Assembly: GCA_030431755.1 (NCBI GenBank)
Contig: JAUIIK010000031.1
Location: 1-43,200 of the forward strand
DNA length: 43,200 bases
Source: Chloroflexia bacterium
Lineage (GTDB): Bacteria; Chloroflexota; Chloroflexia; Thermomicrobiales; CFX8
Reading direction: 5' to 3'
Shown here: piece by piece, positions 32,395-40,825 of the stretch
How the letters are laid out: every line of letters begins with the position of its first letter
Numbering within the stretch: position 1 is the stretch's first letter
Notes under the pieces: generated by a model
The model's input: the letters and a program-made list of their open reading frames with translations, nothing else
Database searches by the model: none
What the model was told of the DNA's origin: nothing
Program-made: the position numbers and the translations under genes

Positions 32395-33075
32395 GTGGCG
32401 AACAAGTGGGCGAACACGGAGCAGCTTGCGGCGCAACTTCACGATGTGCCCTACTTCGCCGGTCTCGGAGATGTCGTCATCGCAGAGAGCGCCCGGCAGA
32501 TGGTAGTCCGCAGCTACGCGCAGGGCGAGCAGATCTTCCTCAAAGGGGAAGGCGTCGGAGAAGCGCCATTTCGCCTCGTCCTCGACGGCACGGTGCGCAT
32601 CTATGTCATCTCCCCGCGCGGCCGCGAGCAGGTGCTGCGCCTTTTCAACGCCGGTGACACTTTCGCCGATGTGCCGCTCTTCGACGGCGGCGGCTACCCG
32701 GCCAGTGCCGACGCGCTCACCCCGGTCACCCTCGGGCTGCTGCCGCGCAACCATCTGCTTCGACTGATGGGGGACCATCCGGAGCTAGCGCTCAACATCG
32801 TCGGTGTCATGGCCGGGCGCTTGCGCCACTTCAACACGTTGATCGAAGACCTATCCCTCCGCCGGGTGCGTAGCCGTGTCGCGCACATGCTGGCGGCGGA
32901 GCAGGCCTCGGCGCTCACCCAGGCGCAGATGGCGGCGATGATCGGCTCGTCCCGTGAGATGGTCAACCGGTCGCTCCACAGCCTCGAAGACGAGGCCGTC
33001 ATCGAGCTCCATGACGACGGCACGTTGAAGATTCTCGACGCCGGTCGGCTGGCGGAGATCGTTGACGATTACTAG
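32395..33075 (+). CDS. Crp/Fnr-family transcriptional regulator
   Basis: A 226-residue regulator. I chose GTG 32395, 8 bp after GGGGAGG (32380-32386). The frame is open from 32335. N-terminal cyclic-nucleotide-binding-like domain (YFAGLGDVVIAES..., YAQGEQIFLKGE, LVLDGTVRIYVISPRGREQVLRLF), a long dimer helix, and a C-terminal winged helix (LTQAQMAAMIGSSREMVNRSL). No N-terminal Cys cluster for an Fe-S centre is present, so a Dnr- or Crp-like ligand sensor fits better than FNR. Divergent from the cd1-like operon with a 128-bp gap, so control of that operon is likely (inference). Confidence 0.88.
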   Translation: MANKWANTEQLAAQLHDVPYFAGLGDVVIAESARQMVVRSYAQGEQIFLKGEGVGEAPFRLVLDGTVRIYVISPRGREQVLRLFNAGDTFADVPLFDGGGYPASADALTPVTLGLLPRNHLLRLMGDHPELALNIVGVMAGRLRHFNTLIEDLSLRRVRSRVAHMLAAEQASALTQAQMAAMIGSSREMVNRSLHSLEDEAVIELHDDGTLKILDAGRLAEIVDDY

Positions 33076-33139
33076 CGCTTTGTGACATGCGAGTTACCGG
33101 AACGACTCACCTCGCCGGGAAACGCAACCGCAACGACAT

Positions 33140-33222
33140 TGTCATTTCGACCAGCGGGAGAAATCTCAGTCTGACGTCGCTCTGATGCTCAACTGATATC
33201 TCTCGCTCCGCTCGAAATGACA
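33140..33222. repeat. Inverted-repeat element, family 2 copy B
   Basis: The ends TGTCATTTCGA (33140-33150) and TCGAAATGACA (33212-33222) match copy A exactly. Internal GGGAGAAATCTC and TCTCGCTCCGC are shared. 83 bp long versus 108 bp for copy A. Confidence 0.8.
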
Positions 33223-33344
33223 GGATGGAGCCATGTGTGTTCTCCGGCGAAAGGCCTCGAATCCGCTGGTGCACGTGTCACGTTCCACCACACTCAGTTC
33301 CGGACTCATTGATGGTTCGATTGCAGAGCGGGCCAATCGACATC

Positions 33345-33418
33345 GTAGGGATGGGGCCTGCCTCCATCCGGCAAGACACATGCGTACGTACGCGGATGGG
33401 GACAAGCCCCATCCCTAC
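33345..33418. repeat. Inverted-repeat element, family 1 copy C
   Basis: The ends GTAGGGATGGGGC and GCCCCATCCCTAC are a perfect 13-bp inverted repeat, 74 bp in all. It sits 270 bp after the regulator and 52 bp beyond the stop of the convergent LLM gene. The rest of 33076-33470 holds no gene. Confidence 0.8.
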
Positions 33419-33470
33419 AAGATCCAGGTATCTTCGGTACCTGGCGCCTGCGATGTCTTCGACAGACGGT

Positions 33471-34385
33471 CTAGCTGTCGAGCAGCTCCAGCGTCTTCCC
33501 GAACTCCTCGATGGCATGAGCCGTATTGGGATAGACCCAGATCTGGACGTGGTCGATGCCGCGCTCGGCGAAGTCGCGGAGGTACTCCGCAAGCTCCTCC
33601 GGTGATCCGGTCAGCGCCGGGTGTAGACGGTTGACATGCGGTTGGCTACGGCCGGTCGGGCTCATCAGGACGCCGACCGAACGGGCCAGCGTCGATGGAT
33701 CGCGGCCACCGGCGGCGCAGGCGGCATCGACGAGCGCGCGCATCGGCTCGACGTTCTCCGGCTCGTTGCCCCGTGTCGGCAGCCAGCCGTTCCACTCGTC
33801 GGCGTACTTGACCGCCAGCTGGAGCATCTTCTCACCGAGCGTCCCGAGAATGATCCGGGGGCCCTCGGGACGCGGACCGCGTGGCCGCAGCTCGCACTCG
33901 CGCGCCGAGTGGAAGCGTCCCTCGAAATCGACCTCGCCATCCCGCAGCAGGGCGTGGATGATCGTGAAGGCCTCCTCGAAGCGGCTGTAACGATAGTCGG
34001 TCGGATAGCCGAAGGACTCGTACTCCGGATCGTGGTACCCCGCGCCGAGCCCGACGACGAAGCGTCCGCCGGAGATCTCGTCGATGGTGTCGGCCATCTT
34101 GGCGTAGAGCGCGGGGTTCCGGAACGTCACGCAGTTGACGGCCGAACCAAGCTCGACTCGGCTGGTCGATGCCGCGATTGCCGCCAGCATCGACATCGCC
34201 TCCCAGAAGCCCTCCGGCTTGCCCTCCTCCATCTTGAAGAGCAGGTGATCCGGTACCCAGACCGAATCGAACCCGACATCCTCGGCGACCGTCGCCATCT
34301 CGCGGACGTTCTCCCACCTTGGTGTCTCGCCGTCCATCATCCGTTCGGCGAGGTTGATGAAGACGCCGACTTTGAGAGGTCTCAA
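33471..34385 (-). CDS. LLM-class (luciferase-like, probably F420-dependent) oxidoreductase
   Basis: A 304-residue TIM-barrel enzyme. TTG 34385 follows AAAGGA by 8 bp; no other start is plausible. The family pattern is clear: KVGVFINLAERM, VAEDVGFDSVWVPDHLLF, MLAAIAASTSRVELGSAV, NPALYAKMADTIDEISGGRFVVGLGAGYH, then EEFGYPT-like SFGYPTDYRYSRFEEAFTII. The GxGxGYH segment and preceding ISGGR are typical of F420- or FMN-dependent members. Substrate unknown. It is transcribed away from the amidohydrolase gene with a ~390-bp gap. Confidence 0.9.
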   Translation of the reverse strand: MRPLKVGVFINLAERMMDGETPRWENVREMATVAEDVGFDSVWVPDHLLFKMEEGKPEGFWEAMSMLAAIAASTSRVELGSAVNCVTFRNPALYAKMADTIDEISGGRFVVGLGAGYHDPEYESFGYPTDYRYSRFEEAFTIIHALLRDGEVDFEGRFHSARECELRPRGPRPEGPRIILGTLGEKMLQLAVKYADEWNGWLPTRGNEPENVEPMRALVDAACAAGGRDPSTLARSVGVLMSPTGRSQPHVNRLHPALTGSPEELAEYLRDFAERGIDHVQIWVYPNTAHAIEEFGKTLELLDS

Positions 34386-34778
34386 TAGATGATCCTTTCT
34401 GGGTTGTCGTCGGTTGCGTTGTAGCTTTACGCTCGGACATCGTAGCGGAACGGGGTCATCTTTGCGTGGGTGTGTATGCCTTCACGCAGCCTCAGCCGAG
34501 GGCTTCATCGAGCTCGTCGCGTCGCCCCTGCGGTCTGAGCCGGGAGCCATACTCGGTCGAGCAGCAACATGCGTCGTTATTGCCCCTGGCGCAGCGCCCG
34601 TGGTCAGAACCGAGCGTTCTTACCACGCTCTACGCAGTCTCCGGTTGATTGAGATCCTCTTAGAAGAAGTTGCGGTTTGACCCGAGCGGCAGCCACGAAC
34701 CCGGCTCCCGGATGCCCTGACGATGGAGTATGTTAGGTTAGCGGTTTCAAGCCATGCGACCGGCAGGGAGAACTCAGC
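34386..34778. other. Divergent intergenic region
   Basis: 393 bp between the LLM and amidohydrolase genes. I see no convincing coding frame, RNA gene or strong promoter. It presumably holds promoters for both genes. Confidence 0.4.
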
Positions 34779-35930
34779 ATGAACCTCGACGTGGATACAC
34801 AGGCGTCGGTCCAAACGCCAGACGCGACGCGCGAGAAGCTCAGCATCATCGATTGCGACGTCCATCACATACTCGGAAGTTTCAGCGATCTGTTTCCCTA
34901 TATGGACGAGTCGCTGTTGCGTCGGATCACTCCGGCGATGAATGCCAGGGCAGAGGCGCGCAATAGCTTCCAGATGCCGCGCCGGGCCTATTTTCACCCC
35001 TTCAGCACGGCGCGTACCGACACCATGGATGAGGACGGCACCAACCACGCCGCCGATCCTGTCCGCATCAAAGAGGATCTCCTGGATCGCTACGACATCG
35101 CCTACGCCATCCTCATGGGCAACGATCTGACAACGATCTCCGGGATGCCGGATCCGGACCTTGCAGCCGGTATCACCAGCGCCTACAACGACTGGACGAA
35201 TGACGTCTGGATTTCGTCAGATCCGCGTTTCAAACACTCCATCTGGGTCACCCCACAGGATCCGGCCCAGGCCGTCGCGGAGATCGAGCGCTGGGGGCCG
35301 CATCCCGACGTCGTTCAGGTCGGGATACCGCAGAACGACATGCTGGTCGGCAAACGGCACTTCTGGCCGATCTATGAGGCCGCGGAACGGCACAATCTGC
35401 CGGTCGCCTTCCATGTCGGCGCGGAATCCGCCGGCTTGAACGGCGCGCAGATTGCCGTCGGCCCGCCAACCTATTACATCGAACTGCAGACCGGTGTCAT
35501 TTCGATCGGCATCAACAATGTCATCAGCCTCATCTGCGAAGGCGTGTTCGAGCGCTTCCCCGGGCTGAAGGTTGTCTTTCTCGAATACGGCTACACCTGG
35601 GTGAGCAGCGTCATGTGGCGGCTCGATCGCGAGTGGATCTCGCTGCGCGCTGAAGTGCCCTGGGTCAAACGGCTCCCGAGCGAGTACATCCTGGAGCACA
35701 TGCGTTTCGGTTCGCAGCCCCTTGAAGCGCCATACGGCCTGTCCGAGTCTGAGAAACGCCAACAGCTGCACCAGTCGCTGGAGATGATGTCGGCCGAGCG
35801 CACGATGCTCTTTGCCACCGACTACCCCCACTGGGACTTCGATGATCCTCGCTACGTCATCCAGCGGCTGCCAAAACACATGCGCCGTCCGATTGTCGAG
35901 GACAATGCCCGCGAACTCTACGGCTTGTAG
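34779..35930 (+). CDS. Amidohydrolase-family (amidohydrolase-2/ACMSD-like) protein
   Basis: A 383-residue TIM-barrel metalloenzyme starting at ATG 34779 after AGGGAGA. Metal-binding motifs: DCDVHH near residues 25-30 (Asp27 and His29 as first ligands), the LPVAFHVGAES histidine near residue 213, the EYGYTWVSS segment, and the late MLFATDYPHWDFDDP with a conserved Asp. This layout is that of the amidohydrolase-2 family, which includes ACMSD-type decarboxylases and lactonases on aromatic compounds. It is followed 33 bp later by a Rieske protein, so the two may work in one aromatic-degradation step (inference). Confidence 0.87.
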   Translation: MNLDVDTQASVQTPDATREKLSIIDCDVHHILGSFSDLFPYMDESLLRRITPAMNARAEARNSFQMPRRAYFHPFSTARTDTMDEDGTNHAADPVRIKEDLLDRYDIAYAILMGNDLTTISGMPDPDLAAGITSAYNDWTNDVWISSDPRFKHSIWVTPQDPAQAVAEIERWGPHPDVVQVGIPQNDMLVGKRHFWPIYEAAERHNLPVAFHVGAESAGLNGAQIAVGPPTYYIELQTGVISIGINNVISLICEGVFERFPGLKVVFLEYGYTWVSSVMWRLDREWISLRAEVPWVKRLPSEYILEHMRFGSQPLEAPYGLSESEKRQQLHQSLEMMSAERTMLFATDYPHWDFDDPRYVIQRLPKHMRRPIVEDNARELYGL

Positions 35931-35963
35931 GTTGTCAGCGCACGCGCTCTGGATTGACCGTCA

Positions 35964-36359
35964 ATGACGCAGGCACGCCACGTCGTCGGCAAAGTCGGTG
36001 ACATCCCACCGGGTAGCCGCAAGATCGTCGAGATCGGCCATCGTTCGATCGGCGTCTTCAACGTCGACGGCGAGTTCTTCGCGCTGTTGAACCGCTGTCC
36101 TCATCAGGGCGCGCCGCTCTGCCTGGGCGCAATCTCCGGAACCATGCTGCCAGCCGAGCCGGGTCAATACAGCTACGGGTTGCACGGGCGGGTCTTGCGC
36201 TGCCCCTGGCATGGCTGGGAATTCGACATCACGACCGGCGAGATGATCTTCGTGCCCGATCCGGTCCACGCAAGGTCCTACGAGGTATCCGTCGAACCCC
36301 CTGAGCTTGAGACCTTCCCCATCGTTGTCGAAGACAGCACGGTAGTTCTTTACATCTAA
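35964..36359 (+). CDS. Rieske [2Fe-2S] ferredoxin-like protein
   Basis: A 131-residue soluble protein starting at ATG 35964. The Rieske cluster motifs are C45-P-H47-x-GAPLC and C80-P-W-H83-GWEFD, giving two Cys and two His ligands. The CPHQ and CPWHGWEFD sequences are those of Rieske ferredoxins and oxygenase electron carriers. It is somewhat longer than minimal ferredoxins because of an insert (GTMLPAEPGQYSYG) between the two motifs. It lies 33 bp downstream of the amidohydrolase gene and is probably co-transcribed. A partner oxygenase is not in the window. Confidence 0.9.
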   Translation: MTQARHVVGKVGDIPPGSRKIVEIGHRSIGVFNVDGEFFALLNRCPHQGAPLCLGAISGTMLPAEPGQYSYGLHGRVLRCPWHGWEFDITTGEMIFVPDPVHARSYEVSVEPPELETFPIVVEDSTVVLYI

Positions 36360-36760
36360 CAGGCGATCCTTCAAGCATAGACAGCCAATACGAGTCGCAA
36401 TTGCCATTGTCGATTGCACGAGGTTTGAGTGCCCTGCTCAAACGCCGCATGGATCATCTGAGCAGGCACGATGTATTGCGTGGATCATTTGAGCGCGGAT
36501 CGGAGCTCGAACTAGCGAGAGACGGAGCATGCGCAGAGACATGTGGTCTTTAGAATGCTGCATTGTGCGAACCTAAGAGGGCAGTGTAAAGCATGACACA
36601 ATACTGCTATCATGGAAATCCGTTGGTCTGACGATGTGCTTCCATCCCGTTCCGGCTTAGAGTCCCCAACAGAAATCGGGCAGTGTTGACCGCGGTCTGG
36701 AGTAGGAGATGGCGAGAAGATCTGTCGAATGGCTAGTCAACTAGAGCAGGAGATTGCGGA
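36360..36760. promoter_or_regulatory. Intergenic region with operator-like repeats at the edge of the low-GC island
   Basis: 401 bp. GTTTGAG/CTCAAAC (36423-36429 and 36437-36443) is a perfect 7-bp inverted repeat. Downstream, TGGATCATCTGAGC (36450-36463) and TGGATCATTTGAGC (36481-36494) are near-identical direct repeats 31 bp apart, about three helical turns. All share the TGAGC/TTTGAG core. This looks like a multi-site operator for the HEPN-helicase genes. Two very short frames (ATG 36709, 11 codons; ATG 36729, 11 codons) with overlapping GTGA at the HEPN start could be leader peptides. Confidence 0.5.
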
Positions 36761-37555
36761 GTGAGCATCGTGTCACCGTTTCGCGAAGGCCAAGTGGAAG
36801 CACTAGCTCGCGTGATCGGTGAGTGTGGATCGGGTACAGATATCTCTCGTGTGCTAGGCGATCGAGGCCTCGTTGACGACTCCGGTGAATCCACAAAATG
36901 GAGGCGCCTCTACTGGATCTTTCTCAAGATTCAACGGGAGCACAAGTCCGCAAACGGGATCCTCGACTTCATTCAATCGTTCCTGATCCCGGCGCGCTTC
37001 GCCGGACGTAGTGAGGAGTTCGAAGGCCACCGTGAGAAGCTCAATGCGATCCTTGCATTCTCGGGTATCGAATACGGTGCTGACGGCGAGTTTCGCACAC
37101 GAGAACCCGCGCGAACTCTCGACGAAGCCGAGATGCGCTTGCGGACCATTCAGGCGAAGTTCAAAGGTCGGCGGCTGCACTCTGAGGTGCTGAAATACTG
37201 CAACACGGAATTACTCCAGTACAACTACTTTCACGCCGTGTTTGAGGCGACCAAAGGACTTGCTCAACGTATCCGAGACGACTCTGGCGTCGACGGGGAC
37301 GGTGCGGCACTCGTGGACCGCGTGTTCTCAGTCGAGCATCCAGTGCTTGCGTTCAACACGCTGCAATCTGAAACGGAGAAGTCGGAACATAAGGGCTTCG
37401 CCGCGCTCTTGAAGGGCTGTTTCGCCGCTGTTCGAAATCCCCTTGCGCACGAACCAAAGATCCTCTGGGAAGGGGAAGATGATGCAGCGGACTATCTCTC
37501 ACTGATCTCGCTGCTACACCGAAAACTTGATGAGTGTGTGCGGGTGCGAATGTAG
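36761..37555 (+). CDS. HEPN-type protein of the TIGR02391 (Ymh) family
   Basis: A 264-residue soluble protein. GTG 36761 lies 8 bp after AGGAG. The C-terminal ~125 residues match the TIGR02391/Hypoth_ymh family: LHSEVLKYCNTELLQYNYFHAVFEATKGL (in outline), GAALVDRVFS, NTLQSETEKSEHKGFAALLKGCFAAV and R225-N-P-L-A-H230. The Rx4H motif is that of HEPN ribonucleases, which act as RNA-cutting toxins in many defence systems. The N-terminal ~130 residues are helical without a known motif. It precedes the helicase-nuclease gene by 75 bp on the same strand and has lower GC than the core genes. A role as the toxic effector or sensor of a defence module is inference. Confidence 0.8.
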   Translation: MSIVSPFREGQVEALARVIGECGSGTDISRVLGDRGLVDDSGESTKWRRLYWIFLKIQREHKSANGILDFIQSFLIPARFAGRSEEFEGHREKLNAILAFSGIEYGADGEFRTREPARTLDEAEMRLRTIQAKFKGRRLHSEVLKYCNTELLQYNYFHAVFEATKGLAQRIRDDSGVDGDGAALVDRVFSVEHPVLAFNTLQSETEKSEHKGFAALLKGCFAAVRNPLAHEPKILWEGEDDAADYLSLISLLHRKLDECVRVRM

Positions 37556-37630
37556 GCTGTGTTTTCAGAGATATGTCGCACGTAGAAGGAATTCTGAGAA
37601 CACTGCACGCAAACAAGGTTGGAGATGACA

Positions 37631-40219
37631 ATGAGTCTATTTCGTAGTCCTGGAGGACGATCTCCCGCCGTAGAGTCTCCCATGTCACTCTTCAGGGATC
37701 TCCATCGTCGTGGTGATGCGAAGTATCTCTGGTCTCACCAAGGGCATCTACTGCGTGCATATCACGCAGATCACCGCACTACTGCCAACCTCGCGCTGGA
37801 ATCGCCAACTGGCTCGGGCAAGACGCTAGTGGGCCTGCTTATTGCAGAATTCCGGCGGCGGAATAATCAGCAGCGTGTTGCCTACCTATGTCCGACCCGT
37901 CAACTTTGCCATCAAGTGAAGATCCAGGCTGATCAATATGGTATTCCCTGCTCACTGCTCGTCGGTCCACAGCGAGACTACGATCAGTCCGCATTCACGT
38001 CTTTTCAGCAGGCGAACAGCATAGCTGTCACGACATACAGCGGTCTCTTCAATACCAATCCCCGAATCGATGAACCTGAGGTCATCATAGGCGACGATGT
38101 CCACGCGAGTGAAGGTTACATCGCCTCCCTTTGGACGGTCGAATTAGATCGTGAATCAATGCCCGGATTGTTCGAGCAGATGGTCGGAGTGCTCCACAGC
38201 GCTATTCCCGATGATATGCGTAGACGAATTGAGTCAGGCGCAACTAGCCGGTGGGAAAGAGAGGCCGTCGACCTTGTGCCAGGGCCGGCATACAGCAGCA
38301 AACTCGATGAAATCTCTGACGTTCTTGATCTCTGTCGAGAAGGAACAAGCCAGGCATACGCTTGGTCAATGCTTCGCGGCCACTTGGAAGCATGCAACTT
38401 GTATCTGACACCTGAAAAGATTCAACTTCGCCCACTCATTCCCCCCACTGAAACCCATCTGCCGTTCGCGAACGCACATCAACGGATCTTCATGTCGGCC
38501 ACGATTGGTGATGGAGGAGAGCTAGAACGAACCACTGGCATTTCCAACATCGCCCGGATACCGTCTCCTCCGGAGAGTGAACAGCATAATACCGGGCGAC
38601 GACTGATTCTTTTTCCCGATCTATTCACTGAAGATGATGCTCCAGAAGCAATTCGCCAGTCTGTCTGCGATGCAGATCGCGTATTGCTCTTGGCCAAGAA
38701 TCAGAGTCTAATTGACGATTTCAAGGCTGAGTTCGGAACGGAAGTGCGCATCATTGGCGCACAAGAGATCGAGAAGGACTTGTCGGAGTTCACCTCCTCC
38801 GAGGATCCTACAGTGCTTGCGCTTGCCAATCGATACGATGGAATAGACCTTCCAGGAGATACTTGCCGGCGAGTGATCCTCGATGGCCTACCTGGTGCCA
38901 CTGATCTCCAAGAGCGATTCTTCCTCCAACGCCTCGGGGCGTCTTCACTATTGCGGGACCGCATTCGCACCCGATTAACACAGGCTGTCGGTCGCTGTAC
39001 TCGAGATGAGACTGACTATGCACTCGTGCTTATGCTCGGCCGAGATCTACTCAAGTGGTGCAGCTCAACCTCAAATACGCGCGGCATGAATCCAGCGCTT
39101 CAAGCGGAGCTTACCTTCGGAATTGAGAATTCTGTCGATCGACCTTTGTCTGACTTCCAACAGATAGTCCACGCGTTCCTCGGGCAGACCGACGAATGGT
39201 TGGATGCCGGCAATCAGGCCATTGTTGACCTACGGAATAGCATAGCGATCGCTGAGGATGCCGTTGCTGTCGCGCTACATAAGTCGGTCGCGCACGAAAT
39301 CTCATTTGTGGGGGCGATGTGGCAACGTGACTTCAGGCGGGCATACGATGAGGCAACTGCTGCTACTGAGGCACTCGCAGGAGGATCTGAACTTCGTCCG
39401 TATCGAGCATTTTGGCACTATGCTAGCTGCGCTGCTGCCCACTGCGCATGGCAGCAGTCTGGAGCCTCACACTGGGAACAGAACTTTCATGACCACTTGA
39501 ACCGCGCACTCTCGACGACGATAAGCATCCAGTGGCTAGCGGACTTGCGCAAGCTTTGGGACAGTGAGCCATCTACGATCTCTACCGATAGCCCCATCGA
39601 TACTGAGCAAGTCAGCAGACTGCTCGAAGACTGGCAATTTGTCGGGAGTCGCTTTCAACGGGAGGTTGCGACGGTACGAACGAGAATCTACTCGACGGAG
39701 GCGAAGCCGTTCGAAAGTGGACTCAAGAGTCTCGGGTCCATGCTTGGATTTGTTGCGAAAAGCTGGCCAAGGGAAAACGGGGCTCCCGACGGGGCATGGC
39801 GCATCAATACTAACAAGGTGGTGGTTTTCGAAGCGAAGTCCGACGAGGATCCCGATGAGCCCATATCTTTGACAACCGTTCGTCAAGCGAAATCACACCG
39901 CGACTGGCTGGAATCGAAAGGTGAGTTGTTGCCAGGTGACGAGGTTGCGTGTGTCCTCGTAACACCGCGAACAAAGGTCCGTGAGGACGCCCATGCTGTC
40001 GCGCAAGACCTATTCTATGTACCAATCGAGCAGATCCATGCGTTGTTTGATCGGTGCTTGCCCATCTTGACATCGATTCGCGCGCGGGGACGGAACATTA
40101 CTGAAGAGATGCTTCGAGAACTCATCAGTACGGAGTATCGAAACGGTCACTTAACGCGTTCAGAGATTGAAGATGTCCTTTGTCGGCAGAATGTACGGTC
40201 GCTACCCCTCGAGGGATGA
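37631..40219 (+). CDS. SF2 helicase with C-terminal PD-(D/E)xK nuclease motif
   Basis: An 862-residue protein. ATG 37631 is chosen over TTG 37619 and ATG 37625, since GGAG (37621-37624) then has a 6-bp spacer. Helicase motifs: I ESPTGSGKT (GSGKT at 61-65), II D155-D-V-H158 (DExH-like with Asp in place of Glu), III SATIG, and VI QAVGRCTR (451-458). The C-terminal part, residues ~700-862, holds D720-x13-E734-A-K736 (PDGAW ... VVVFEAKSD), the spacing of a PD-(D/E)xK nuclease core. The middle ~200 residues are helical and unrecognised. No Fe-S cysteines of XPD type are seen. Likely DNA-acting; with the HEPN gene it forms a probable anti-phage operon. Confidence 0.85.
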   Translation: MSLFRSPGGRSPAVESPMSLFRDLHRRGDAKYLWSHQGHLLRAYHADHRTTANLALESPTGSGKTLVGLLIAEFRRRNNQQRVAYLCPTRQLCHQVKIQADQYGIPCSLLVGPQRDYDQSAFTSFQQANSIAVTTYSGLFNTNPRIDEPEVIIGDDVHASEGYIASLWTVELDRESMPGLFEQMVGVLHSAIPDDMRRRIESGATSRWEREAVDLVPGPAYSSKLDEISDVLDLCREGTSQAYAWSMLRGHLEACNLYLTPEKIQLRPLIPPTETHLPFANAHQRIFMSATIGDGGELERTTGISNIARIPSPPESEQHNTGRRLILFPDLFTEDDAPEAIRQSVCDADRVLLLAKNQSLIDDFKAEFGTEVRIIGAQEIEKDLSEFTSSEDPTVLALANRYDGIDLPGDTCRRVILDGLPGATDLQERFFLQRLGASSLLRDRIRTRLTQAVGRCTRDETDYALVLMLGRDLLKWCSSTSNTRGMNPALQAELTFGIENSVDRPLSDFQQIVHAFLGQTDEWLDAGNQAIVDLRNSIAIAEDAVAVALHKSVAHEISFVGAMWQRDFRRAYDEATAATEALAGGSELRPYRAFWHYASCAAAHCAWQQSGASHWEQNFHDHLNRALSTTISIQWLADLRKLWDSEPSTISTDSPIDTEQVSRLLEDWQFVGSRFQREVATVRTRIYSTEAKPFESGLKSLGSMLGFVAKSWPRENGAPDGAWRINTNKVVVFEAKSDEDPDEPISLTTVRQAKSHRDWLESKGELLPGDEVACVLVTPRTKVREDAHAVAQDLFYVPIEQIHALFDRCLPILTSIRARGRNITEEMLRELISTEYRNGHLTRSEIEDVLCRQNVRSLPLEG

Positions 40220-40454
40220 CTTCATCCGGATTGCTAGCAATTTGTAGTCCAAGGGGTCACTTCCCGAAGCCAACGATAGAAATGGTGCAACGGGCCAGTT
40301 CCACGGTGCGCAGTTGGAGAACGCGACAGTATGCACAGCGGACATCTGGCTGGTCGTCCAACGCGGCCAGCGATGACTGCGTTGATAGTGGCCCAGGGTC
40401 GCTTAGCCGGCTGCAATTCAGGGTCCTAGGCGGGAAGACCAAGCCTGCTTCTAT

Positions 40455-40474
40455 TTTTCGGACGCTTCCGAAAA
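40455..40474. terminator. Possible terminator hairpin
   Basis: TTTTCGG (40455-40461) and CCGAAAA (40468-40474) form a 7-bp inverted repeat with a 6-nt loop, 235 bp after the helicase stop. It could act in both directions. Confidence 0.4.
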
Positions 40475-40484
40475 CTGAGCCATC

Positions 40485-40545
40485 TCAGGCTGGGATGTCC
40501 AGCTTGTGGGCGTGCTCCAGGAAGGTCACGGGTAGCTGGAGCTCC
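40485..40545 (-). pseudogene. M42-aminopeptidase C-terminal remnant A
   Basis: On the minus strand this reads LQLPVTFLEHAHKLDIPA and a stop. The 57 bp at 40484-40540 match 42206-42262 at 52 of 57 positions, and that second copy continues into a recognisable M42 C-terminus. Here the upstream sequence no longer resembles M42. Confidence 0.6.
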
Positions 40546-40624
40546 TCTGGCGAGATTAGGAGCTCATATTGGGGCGCAACAGCCGTACGTGTTACTCTTG
40601 CCCCTCATATGGGAACGTTGCTAT

Positions 40625-40825
40625 TCACGACCAAAATACGCGATTTAGTTGGCCAGCGGCCTCAACCATCTGGGCTCGTCGAGCCTCGGGAACGATATTC
40701 AGCAGGTCGATGGTATCGAGTACGCCACGCTCCATAAGAGTAGAGTCGATACAACCTTGTGCTCGCAGTCCCGAGAGGACGATCATCACGCCTGCTACGA
40801 TACCCGTCCTTGTGCCAGCCAGCAA
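40625..40825 (-). CDS. Possible small or decayed membrane-protein frame
   Basis: A 66-codon frame from TTG 40825. The upstream part has a hydrophobic run (TGIVAGVMIVLSGL), followed by a coding-like charged end (GVLDTIDLLNIVPEARRAQMVEAAG). The frame extends further upstream without a start and no ribosome-binding site is seen. It could be the end of a decayed gene or a real small gene. Low confidence. Confidence 0.25.
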   Translation of the reverse strand: MLAGTRTGIVAGVMIVLSGLRAQGCIDSTLMERGVLDTIDLLNIVPEARRAQMVEAAGQLNRVFWS

